Program-made: the position numbers and the translations under genes
The notes under the pieces: generated by a model
Told to the model about the DNA's origin: nothing
The model's database searches: none
The model's input: only the letters and a program-made list of their open reading frames with translations
Part shown: in pieces, positions 24,371 through 32,677 of the stretch
Layout: each line of letters begins with the position of its first letter
How positions within the stretch are numbered: the stretch's first letter is position 1
Assembly: GCA_041859375.1 (NCBI GenBank)
Contig: JBHEKP010000052.1
Location: 1-32,677, forward strand
DNA length: 32,677 nucleotides
Direction: 5' to 3'
Source: JBHEKP01 sp041859375
GTDB lineage: Bacteria; Hydrogenedentota; Hydrogenedentia; Hydrogenedentales; CAITNO01

Positions 24371-25222
24371 ATGAAATTCGCACTTCCCACGGCGGAATTG
24401 TACATACCGGACGGCGCGGCGGAAGCGCCCGCCCTCGCGCGCACAACCCATCTCGCGGTGGGCGCGCACCAGGACGACCTGGAGATCATGGCCTTTGACG
24501 GCATCATCCGCTGCTTCCAGCAGGAGGACAAGTGGTTTGCGGGCGTGGTGGTGACCAACGGCTCCGGTTCGGCGCGCACCGGAGTGTACGAGAAATACAC
24601 GGACGCGGAGATGGTGACGGTGCGGCGCAAGGAACAGAAAAAGGCGGCCCACCTGGGCGACTACGCCGCACAGTTCCTGCTCGACCATCCGAGCTCCGCA
24701 ATCAAGGATCCGAAGAACGCGGGACCTGTGGACGATCTGGAGGCCATCCTGCGGGCCTGCGCGCCGGAGGTGGTGTACACCCACAACCTCGCGGACAAGC
24801 ACGACACCCATGTGGGCGTGGCGCTGAAGCTCATAGACGCCATCCGCCGCCTGCCCCGGGACATGCGCCCAAAAAAGGTCTACGGCTGCGAGGTGTGGCG
24901 CGATCTTGACTGGATGACCGACACGGACAAAATCGCCTTTGACACCTCCGCGCACGAAAACCTCCAGTCGGCGCTGCTCGGCGTGTTCGACTCGCAGGTG
25001 GCGGGCGGCAAGCGCTATGACCTGGCCACGCTGGGCCGACGCCGCGCCCATGCCACGTACCACGCCTCGCACGGCGTGGACGAGACCACCGGCACGAACT
25101 TTGCAATGGATCTGACACCGCTGGCCGAGAATGTGGACCTGAACCCGCTCGAAGTGGCAAAAGCCCACATTGAGCGCTTCCGCGCCGAGGTGGAGGAACG
25201 CTTCGCGCGGCTGGGCCGGTAA
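24371..25222 (+). CDS. PIG-L family deacetylase (cytosolic)
   Basis: A 283-residue protein without a signal peptide, with AAAGGAG eight nt before ATG 24371. Zinc ligands are in VGAHQDDLE (H33, D35, D36; family HPDD with Q for P) and THNLADKHDTHVG (H144, H147). PIG-L/LmbE enzymes remove N-acetyl groups from GlcNAc-type sugars or conjugates. The chain is longer than the minimal ~230-residue fold, with a C-terminal segment (YHASHGVDETTG, NFAMDL) that may shape substrate specificity. It is second in the operon, between the ROK-like protein and the ABC lipoprotein. It therefore probably deacetylates an imported sugar. It differs markedly from the exported paralogue at 2943. Confidence 0.87.
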   Translation: MKFALPTAELYIPDGAAEAPALARTTHLAVGAHQDDLEIMAFDGIIRCFQQEDKWFAGVVVTNGSGSARTGVYEKYTDAEMVTVRRKEQKKAAHLGDYAAQFLLDHPSSAIKDPKNAGPVDDLEAILRACAPEVVYTHNLADKHDTHVGVALKLIDAIRRLPRDMRPKKVYGCEVWRDLDWMTDTDKIAFDTSAHENLQSALLGVFDSQVAGGKRYDLATLGRRRAHATYHASHGVDETTGTNFAMDLTPLAENVDLNPLEVAKAHIERFRAEVEERFARLGR

Positions 25223-25246
25223 AAACCACCACGGGAGAAGCACTGA

Positions 25247-26938
25247 ATGGGCAAGACTTGCCGGATTTTGGGTTTGATGACGGCCATGCTGCCGTTGCTG
25301 GTGTTTTCCTCCTGCGGCGGGCCGCCCCCCCCCTCCGGCGAAACGCCCGGGGCGTCCGGCGAAACGGGCGCCGTGGACCCCGGCCTCACGGAATACATGC
25401 CCGCCGCGCCCAAGGAAAAGGGCGACTGGCTCATCCTGCGCCTGCCCGATGAAATGCCCCACCTGAACCCGGTCACCAGCACGGACGCCTATTCCGACCT
25501 GGTGCTGTCATGGGTCTTTGATCCCCTTCTCGACCGAGATCCGCAGACACTGGAAATGAAACCAAACCTTGCCGAGTCCTACGAGGCCTCCGAGGATCAC
25601 CTCACCTATGTTTTCCACCTGCGCAGGGACGCAAAGTTTTCCGACGGCACCCCGCTCACGGCCCAGGATGTGAAGTTCACCTTTGACCGCATCCTTGATC
25701 CGGCGGTGGACGCGCCGCACCTGCGCAGTTATTTCGAGGACATCACCGCCGTGGAGGCGCAGGACGATTACACGGTGAAGTTTTCCTGCGCCAAAACCTA
25801 TTACCGCCACGCCATCATGATCGGCGGCGTCTACATCATCCCGCGACACATCTACGGCCAGGGCGACTTCAACAACCATCCGAACAACCGGCAGCCCGTC
25901 GGTTCGGGGCCTTATGTGCTTGAAAAATGGGAGACGGGCCGCGAGGTGGTGCTGAAGCGGAACACCAATTATTGGGGCGATCCCAACGGCCGGCCATGGT
26001 TTGACCGCATTGTCTACAAGGTGCTCACCGACGACAATGCGGCCTTCCAGATGCTGGCGCGGGGGGATTTGGACTCCATGAACCTCACCCCGGAGGACTG
26101 GACCCGCCGGGCGAACACGGACAAGTTCAAGGAGCGGTTCAACCGCTTCGTCACCGACCGCCCCGCCTACAACTACCTCGGCTGGAACCTGCGCAAGCCC
26201 CAGTTTCAGGACAAGAACGTGCGCCGCGCCCTGGCGATGCTGATGGACCGGGACACCATCCGCGATGAGATTTTCAAGGGGCTCGCCACCAACATCATCG
26301 GCGGTTTCATGCCCGGCACGCCGGAATACAACACCAGCATCGCCCCCGTGCCCTTTGATCCCGCGGGTGCCGTGGCACTGCTGGAGGCGGCGGGCTGGAG
26401 GGACGGCAACGGCGACGCCGTCCGCGACAAGGACGGGGTCCGGTTCAGTTTCGAGGTGCTGACAGGCAACCAGAATCCCATCGCGGAAAAAATACTCACG
26501 CTGTACAAGGAGGAACTGGCCCGGGCGGGCGTCGAACTGGTGATCCGTCCGCTGGAATGGGCGTCCATGCTGGATCGGGTGGACAAGCGCGAGTTTGACG
26601 CCATCCTGATGGGCTGGCAGATGCCGCCCGATCCCGATCCGCACCAGGTGTGGCACTCCTCGCAGGTGGACAAGGGATCCAACTACATCGGCTTTGCCAA
26701 CGCCGAGGCGGACCGGATGATCGACGATGCGCGGGTGGCCTTTGACAGGAACGAGCGCATCCGCCTCTACCACCGCTTCCAGGAGATACTGGCGGACGAG
26801 CAGCCCTACCTGTTCCTGCTGGCGCCAAAGGCGCTGGTGGCGGCGGACAAACGCATCCAGGGAATCCACGTGTACCCCTTCGGCATGGAGCAGCGCGAGT
26901 GGTTCGCGCCGAAGGCGCTGCAGCGGTACGGAAACTAG
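25247..26938 (+). CDS. ABC-transporter substrate-binding lipoprotein, family 5
   Basis: A 563-residue protein with GGGAGA upstream. Residues 1-23 form a lipoprotein signal (LLVFSSC, C23), followed by a Pro/Gly linker. The SBP_bac_5 signature is plain near 125-145: LTYVFHLRRDAKFSDGTPL, TAQDVKFTFDRI. Later, RNTNYWGDPNGRPWFDRIVY and FDAILMGWQMPPDPDPHQVW are also typical of the Dpp/Opp/Nik cluster C. Members bind oligopeptides, nickel chelates and also oligosaccharides such as cello- or chito-oligomers. The operon's sugar enzymes favour a sugar ligand here. It is 27 nt upstream of the first permease gene. Confidence 0.92.
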   Translation: MGKTCRILGLMTAMLPLLVFSSCGGPPPPSGETPGASGETGAVDPGLTEYMPAAPKEKGDWLILRLPDEMPHLNPVTSTDAYSDLVLSWVFDPLLDRDPQTLEMKPNLAESYEASEDHLTYVFHLRRDAKFSDGTPLTAQDVKFTFDRILDPAVDAPHLRSYFEDITAVEAQDDYTVKFSCAKTYYRHAIMIGGVYIIPRHIYGQGDFNNHPNNRQPVGSGPYVLEKWETGREVVLKRNTNYWGDPNGRPWFDRIVYKVLTDDNAAFQMLARGDLDSMNLTPEDWTRRANTDKFKERFNRFVTDRPAYNYLGWNLRKPQFQDKNVRRALAMLMDRDTIRDEIFKGLATNIIGGFMPGTPEYNTSIAPVPFDPAGAVALLEAAGWRDGNGDAVRDKDGVRFSFEVLTGNQNPIAEKILTLYKEELARAGVELVIRPLEWASMLDRVDKREFDAILMGWQMPPDPDPHQVWHSSQVDKGSNYIGFANAEADRMIDDARVAFDRNERIRLYHRFQEILADEQPYLFLLAPKALVAADKRIQGIHVYPFGMEQREWFAPKALQRYGN

Positions 26939-26965
26939 CGGCGGCGGAGCCGCCCGGGACAAGGC

Positions 26966-27961
26966 ATGCGCGCATACCTGACAAGACGGCTGATGCTGAT
27001 TGTGCCGACTTTTCTCGGCATCAGCATCCTCACGTTCGCGCTCATCCAGCTTTCCCCCGGCAGCCCCATTGCGTTCAAGCTGCGCGGCGTGGAGGGGAGC
27101 ATGAAGTCCGACGCCGCAACGCAGCAGATCATCGAGCAGACCAAGGCCCTGTACGGCCTGGACAAGCCGGTTCATGTGCAGTATCTGCGCTGGCTGGGCC
27201 GGCTCGTGACGCTGGACTTCGGCAACAGCATGAAGGATCAGCGGCCCGTGATGGCCAAGATAGCCGAGGCCCTGCCCGTCACCATCCAGCTCAACGTGCT
27301 GTCGCTCCTGCTGGTCTACCTCATTTCCATCCCCCTGGGGGTGTATTCCGCCACCCATTCGGGCGGAAAGGTGGACGCCGCGCTGACCTTCGGTCTGTTT
27401 CTGCTTTACAGCCTGCCCGTGTTCTGGGTGGCCATGCTGCTGATTCTCTTCTTCGGCGGCGGGGAGTATCTGGACTGGTTTCCCATACACGGCCTCAACT
27501 CGCAGGACGCGGAAACCTATCCGGTCCTCCGCTGGCTGGGTGACCGGCTCTGGCACATGGCGCTGCCGCTGTTCTGCCTCACCTACGGCAGTTTCGCCTT
27601 CATCTCCCGCTACATGCGCGCGGGACTGCTTGACGTGCTCCGGCAGGACTACGTGCGCACGGCCAGGGCCTACGGCTTTTCGGGGCGCGTGGTGGTCTGG
27701 AAGTACGCCATGCGCAACGCCCTCATCCCGATTGTGACGCTGCTCGGCGGACTGCTGCCCGGACTGATCGGCGGCAGCATCATCGTGGAAAGCATCTTCT
27801 CCATTCCCGGCATGGGCCGCCTGGCCTTTGAGGCGGTGCTCAGCCGGGACTATCCGCTCATCATGGGCAACGTGACCATGGCCTCACTGCTGACCCTGGC
27901 GGGGCTGCTGCTCAGCGACATTTTGTACGTCATCGTGGATCCGAGGATTAAATTCGAATGA
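26966..27961 (+). CDS. ABC transporter permease, DppB/OppB type
   Basis: A 331-residue inner-membrane protein starting MRAYLTRRLMLIVPTFLGIS, the usual opening of this family, with six hydrophobic spans. The cytoplasmic EAA loop that docks the ATPase is QDYVRTARAYGFSGRVVVWKYAMRNAL. It forms the translocation pore with the DppC-type partner, whose ATG overlaps this gene's stop codon (ATGA, 27958-27961), so the two are translationally coupled. A periplasmic loop (YLDWFPIHGLNSQDAETYP) is slightly enlarged. Confidence 0.93.
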   Translation: MRAYLTRRLMLIVPTFLGISILTFALIQLSPGSPIAFKLRGVEGSMKSDAATQQIIEQTKALYGLDKPVHVQYLRWLGRLVTLDFGNSMKDQRPVMAKIAEALPVTIQLNVLSLLLVYLISIPLGVYSATHSGGKVDAALTFGLFLLYSLPVFWVAMLLILFFGGGEYLDWFPIHGLNSQDAETYPVLRWLGDRLWHMALPLFCLTYGSFAFISRYMRAGLLDVLRQDYVRTARAYGFSGRVVVWKYAMRNALIPIVTLLGGLLPGLIGGSIIVESIFSIPGMGRLAFEAVLSRDYPLIMGNVTMASLLTLAGLLLSDILYVIVDPRIKFE

Positions 27962-28973
27962 CCGGCGCGGAGGCAATGAAAAGGCAGTCCCACTGGCGGC
28001 TGGTGTGGCGGCAGTTCCGCCGCAACAAGCCCGCTTTGCTGGGAATGCTCCTGGTGCTGTTCATGGGCGGGATTGCCCTGGCCGCGCCCTTCCTCGCGGG
28101 GGACGTGCCCATCCATTTGGTGAAGGACGGAAAAACCTACTGGCTGCCGAACATTTTCACCCACGCCGACCTTCAGGCGGAAAACCTCTACAACAATTTT
28201 GACCGGTGGAAACCCGGCCCCGGCGATTACGCGCTCTGGCCGCCCCTGCCCCTGGGACCGCTGCGCCAGGATCTGAAGGCGCGCCTGGAGCCGCCCAGCG
28301 CCGCCCACCCCTTCGGCACGGACGACCGGGGCCGCGACGTGCTGAGCCGCATCATCTGGGGCGCGCGCATCTCCATGTCGGTGGGCTTCATCGCCGTGGG
28401 CATTTCCCTGTTTATCGGCATCGTCCTCGGCGCGCTGGCGGGCTACTACGGCGGCCGGGTGGACATGGTCATCCTGCGGCTGATAGAGATATGGATATGC
28501 GTTCCCGCGTTCTTCCTGATTATCACCGTGATGGCCTTTCTGGAGCCGGGCATCATGAACATCATGGTGGTCATCGGCCTGACAAGCTGGCCGGGGGTGG
28601 CCCGGCTGGTGCGCGGCGAATTCCTCAAGCAGAAGGGCATGGACTACGCCACGGCGGCGCGCGCGTCGGGACTCACCGACCGGCGCATCATCTTCCGCCA
28701 CATCCTGCCCAACGCGCTCACGCCGGTGTTTGTGGCGGCCACCTTTGACGTTGCCGGGGCGATTCTGACGGAGTCGGCCCTGAGTTTTCTGGGCTTTGGC
28801 GTGCCCCCGCCCACCGCAAGCTGGGGCGAGGTGCTGAAGCAGTCCCAGAGTTATGTGGACTTCGCGTGGTGGCTGGTGCTCTTTCCGGGCATCGCCGTCT
28901 TCGTCACGGTGGTGGGGTTCAACCTGGTGGGCGACGGCCTGCGCGACGCGATGGACCCGAGGCTGAGGCAGTA

Positions 28974-28974
<1 letters not shown>
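27958..28974 (+). CDS. ABC transporter permease, DppC/OppC type, with long periplasmic insertion
   Basis: A 338-residue permease. The first membrane span (about 25-45) is followed by an unusually long extracytoplasmic segment of about 70 residues (VPIHLVKDGKTYWLPNIFTH, then PPLPLGPLRQDLKARLEPP) before the standard HPFGTDDRGRDVLSRIIWG. The EAA loop is KQKGMDYATAARASGLTDRR with IIFRHILPNAL. The insertion may contact the lipoprotein or a larger substrate, as in some oligosaccharide or microcin-type importers. The start overlaps the DppB stop by 4 nt, and the stop TAA shares its final A with the next ATG (28974). Confidence 0.92.
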
Positions 28975-29974
<1,000 letters not shown>

Positions 29975-29978
<4 letters not shown>

Positions 29979-30952
29979 GCGGCCCCCTGCTGGTTGTGGA
30001 AAACCTGACCAAGGAATTTCCCGTGCGCGCCGGGGTGTTCTCCCGGACCGTGGGCGCGGTGCATGCGGTAAACGGCGTGAGCTTTTCCATAGACCGGGGC
30101 CGCACCCTCAGCCTGGTGGGGGAGAGCGGCAGCGGAAAGACCACCACGGCCAGGCTGGTGCTGCGCCTGATAGAGCCCACCTCCGGCCGCATCCTTTTCG
30201 ACGGAAAAGATCTGGCGGCGGCGAAGAAGGGCGAAATGCGGCGGATGCGCAAACGGATGCAACTCATCTTCCAGGACCCCTTCGGTTCGCTGAACCCGCG
30301 CATCACCGTGGGGGGCATGCTGGCCGAGGTGATCCGGGCGCACAAGATTGCACCGCCCGGCGGCGTGCGTGCGCGGGTGTCGGAACTGCTCGGACTGGTC
30401 GGGTTGACCGATGCCGCGGCGGACCGTTACCCCCATGAGTTCAGCGGAGGCCAGCGCCAGCGCGTGGGCATCGCCCGGGCGCTGGCGGCGGAGCCCGATC
30501 TTATTGTGGCCGATGAGCCGGTCTCGGCGCTGGACGTTTCCATCCAGGCGCAGATTCTCAACCTGATGCGGGAGCTTCAGGAACGGCTCGGCCTGACCTA
30601 CCTGTTTATTGGCCACGACCTCAGCGTGGTGCGTCATATCTCCGATGAGGTGGCGGTGATGTATCTTGGAAAAATCGTGGAAACGGGCCCCTCGCAGTCC
30701 GTGTTTGAAAATCCAATCCATCCCTACACCCAAGCGCTGCTGGCGGCGGTGCCCGTGCCGGAGCCGGGCCGGGAACGGCGGCGGGTGGCACTGCTCGGCG
30801 ATCCTCCGAACCCCATCAACATGCCCGCGGGCTGCCCATTCCACCCCCGCTGCCCCGAGGCGCGCCCGGAATGCGCCGGGACGGCGCAAACGCTCATCGA
30901 TATCGGCGGCGGACACGGCGCGGCCTGCATGGTGCGCGCCGCAGGCAAGTAA
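29975..30952 (+). CDS. ABC transporter ATPase, DppF/OppF type
   Basis: A 325-residue ATPase; its ATG (29975) overlaps the stop of the DppD-type gene by 4 nt. Walker A is GESGSGKTTT (49-58), the Q loop LIFQDPFGSLNPR, the signature FSGGQRQRV and Walker B LIVADEPVSALD. The C-terminus has the oligo_HPY cysteines (GCPFHPRCPEARPEC). It completes a five-component importer. A GH31 gene follows 17 nt later. Confidence 0.95.
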
Positions 30953-30969
30953 ACAGGGAGGCTTATGCC

Positions 30970-32677
30970 ATGGTGCGGACTCTTCTTTTGGCTTGTTTCC
31001 TCATCCCTTCCGCCATGGCCGCGGCGGAATCTGAAACCATCACCACTGTCATGAAACCCGTTGCGCCCGGTGTGTGGCGCGTGACCCTGGGTGAACCGGA
31101 GGAATTCTCGCCCGTGTCCGTGCTGCGGCCCGCCGCAAAGGGCGAAGCGCCGGGGGCACCGCCCGAAGCGGAGGCGCCGCCTTTCACAAGCGGCGACATT
31201 GCCTTTCACACCAACGCGCGGGGCTGCGTGGCCGTGCTGCCCATGGACAGCCGGGAGCAAATTTACGGGCTGGGTCTGCACCTGCGCATGTTCAACTGCA
31301 CCGGCACGCGCAAGGAAATAACCGTCAACGACCACCAGGGGGACGAGGACGGCAGTTCCCATGCGCCGGTCCCCTTTTATGTGTCCACCAACGGCTACGG
31401 CGTGTATGTGGACACGGCCCGGTATGCCCGCTTTTACTGCGGCAACCTGGCGCGGGTGCCCGAAACGGCCCCCCATGAAAAGGGTGACGGAAAAATCGCC
31501 ACCACCACGGAGGAACTCTACCGGAACAAAACCCTGTCCAAAAAGGCCATGACCATCGAGGTGCCCGTGGCAAAGGGCGTGGACATTTACCTCTTTGCCG
31601 GGCCGGACATGAAAAGCGCCGTGCGGCGGTACAACCTGTTTTCCGGCGGGGGCTGCCTGCCTCCGCTGTGGGGTCTCGGCCCCTACTACCGGGGCCATGG
31701 CCAGTTCAAGGCGGAGGACATCCTGGCACTGGCGCGGCGTTTCCGGGACACGAAAATGCCCTTCACCGTGTTCGGCCTGGAGCCCGGCTGGCAGACGCAG
31801 GCCTATTCCTGCTCCTATGTTTGGAGTCCGGAGCGCTGGCCGGATCCTGCTGGATTCATCGGTGAGATGACCGCCCTGAATTACAACCTGAACCTTTGGG
31901 AGCACGCCTTCGTCCACCCCACCTCGCCGCTTTATGAACCGCTGCGTCCGCTCTCGGGCGACTATGAGGTGTGGAAGGGGCTGGTGCCCGACTTTTCCCT
32001 GCCGCGGACGCGCGAAATATTCGGCGGCTATCATGAGCGGGAGTTCGTCAAACAGGGCGTCACGGGATTCAAGCTCGACGAGTGCGACAACCAGCCGAAC
32101 AAGAAGGATCCCTGGTCCTTCCCGGAACTCAGCGCCTTCCCCTCCGGCATGGACGGCGAGCAGATGCACTGCCTCATCGGCCCGCTCTACCAGCGGATGA
32201 TGGCGGAGGTGTTCGAGCGGAACAACCTGCGCACCTTCGGCAAGGTGCGCTCCTCCCACGCCCTCGCCGCGCCGCTCCCCTTCGTGCTCTACAGCGATCA
32301 CTACGATCACCGCGACTATGTGCGCGGACTGGCCAACTGCGGCTTCGGCGGCCTGCTGTGGCAGCCCGAGGTGCGCAACTGCGACTCGGTGGAGGAACTG
32401 CTGCGACGGGGCCAGACCTGCCTCTTCTCGCCGCAGGACGTGTACGACTGCTGGTTCCTTAAACTGCCCCCCTGGGACCAGATCAACACCGAGAAAAACA
32501 ACGCCGGGGAACGCCTTCCCGAACACGCCGAACTGGAGGCGAAAATCAGGCAACTGCTCGAATGGCGCATGCGGCTTGTGCCCTATTTGTACAGTGCCTT
32601 TGCGGACTACCACAGCCACGGCGAGCCCCCCTTCCGCGCGCTGGTCATGGACTATCCCGCCGACAAAAACACCCACG
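30970..32677 (+). CDS. Exported GH31-family glycosidase (3' end beyond the window)
   Basis: 569 codons are open from ATG 30970 to the window end without a stop. GGGAGG lies 8 nt before this ATG; an ATG at 30965 is out of frame. Residues 1-19 are a signal peptide (LLLACFLIPSAMAAAE). The N-terminal beta-domain includes QIYGLGLHLRMFN and the TIM barrel starts near PPLWGLGPYYRGHG. GFKLDECD (D370) sits where GH31 enzymes carry the catalytic nucleophile. An acid/base Asp is plausible in YSDHYDHRDY. The segment RLVPYLYSAFADYHSHGEPP with FRALVMDYP is the standard family C-side of the barrel. GH31 enzymes act on alpha-linked sugars (alpha-glucosidase, alpha-xylosidase and others). Placement behind the importer suggests periplasmic trimming of its ligand. 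Confidence 0.88.
   Translation, partial: MVRTLLLACFLIPSAMAAAESETITTVMKPVAPGVWRVTLGEPEEFSPVSVLRPAAKGEAPGAPPEAEAPPFTSGDIAFHTNARGCVAVLPMDSREQIYGLGLHLRMFNCTGTRKEITVNDHQGDEDGSSHAPVPFYVSTNGYGVYVDTARYARFYCGNLARVPETAPHEKGDGKIATTTEELYRNKTLSKKAMTIEVPVAKGVDIYLFAGPDMKSAVRRYNLFSGGGCLPPLWGLGPYYRGHGQFKAEDILALARRFRDTKMPFTVFGLEPGWQTQAYSCSYVWSPERWPDPAGFIGEMTALNYNLNLWEHAFVHPTSPLYEPLRPLSGDYEVWKGLVPDFSLPRTREIFGGYHEREFVKQGVTGFKLDECDNQPNKKDPWSFPELSAFPSGMDGEQMHCLIGPLYQRMMAEVFERNNLRTFGKVRSSHALAAPLPFVLYSDHYDHRDYVRGLANCGFGGLLWQPEVRNCDSVEELLRRGQTCLFSPQDVYDCWFLKLPPWDQINTEKNNAGERLPEHAELEAKIRQLLEWRMRLVPYLYSAFADYHSHGEPPFRALVMDYPADKNTH

Noticed and set aside
25508..27556. 682-codon open frame on the minus strand
   Set aside because: It lies opposite the SBP and permease genes, which have clear family motifs. 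Its sequence is a His/Val/Gly-rich shadow caused by high GC at third positions, with no ribosome site.
30724..32676. 650-codon open frame on the minus strand
   Set aside because: Antisense to the GH31 gene and the end of the DppF-type gene. The plus frame has signal peptide, ribosome site and GH31 motifs; the minus frame has none.

Overview
This is a GC-rich bacterial chromosome fragment carrying about 24 protein genes and no tRNA, rRNA, CRISPR array or recognisable mobile element. The gene repertoire suggests a free-living heterotroph of the Planctomycetota/Lentisphaerota/Hydrogenedentota kind: Tat-exported Gfo/Idh/MocA oxidoreductase, secreted FAD-dependent oxidoreductase, PIG-L deacetylases, PQQ-like propeller, PKD lipoprotein, alginate-export-type porin. 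Hydrogenedentota is my best guess, from gene style only. It is diderm (porin, lipoproteins) and uses canonical Shine-Dalgarno sites; one start is preceded by GGAGGTGA.

Layout. 1-6.5 kb: the 5' end of an alginate-lyase-like lipoprotein, a small exported orphan, and a set of secreted carbohydrate- or redox-type enzymes (FAD oxidoreductase, PIG-L deacetylase, quinoprotein-like propeller, Tat-exported Gfo/Idh/MocA). 6.6-8.6 kb: a CREST/alkaline-ceramidase-like membrane hydrolase, then a minus-strand pair of SUI1/YciH and an FMN reductase. 8.6-12.6 kb: an alginate-export-type porin divergent from a GntR/FadR regulator that is followed by an enolase-superfamily (mandelate racemase type) enzyme. This looks like a small sugar-acid uptake and catabolism divergon, with a palindrome just downstream of the predicted porin transcription start. 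12.8-16.7 kb: a giant PKD/ZU5/PqaA-like lipoprotein closed by a clear terminator. 16.8-18.7 kb: a PilT/PilU-type ATPase followed by an exported coiled-coil protein. 18.7-22.7 kb: single-chain glycyl-tRNA synthetase with a GTG start, a calcineurin-like phosphoesterase, and a double zf-TFIIB protein.

22.95-32.68 kb is the most coherent system: an eight-gene, same-strand, tightly packed operon (gaps of 17-30 nt or overlapping start/stop codons). It encodes a ROK-like sugar kinase homologue with an extra N-terminal domain, a PIG-L de-N-acetylase, a complete Dpp/Opp-type ABC importer (lipoprotein SBP, two permeases, two ATPases) and an exported GH31 glycosidase that runs off the window. I infer uptake and breakdown of an alpha-linked, possibly N-acetylated, oligosaccharide or glycoconjugate. 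A TTGCCC-16-TATAGT promoter precedes it.

No gene-free stretch exceeds 300 bases. The largest intergenic intervals (10133-10429, 22711-22951, 20004-20207) are mostly promoter regions and are covered in the entries.
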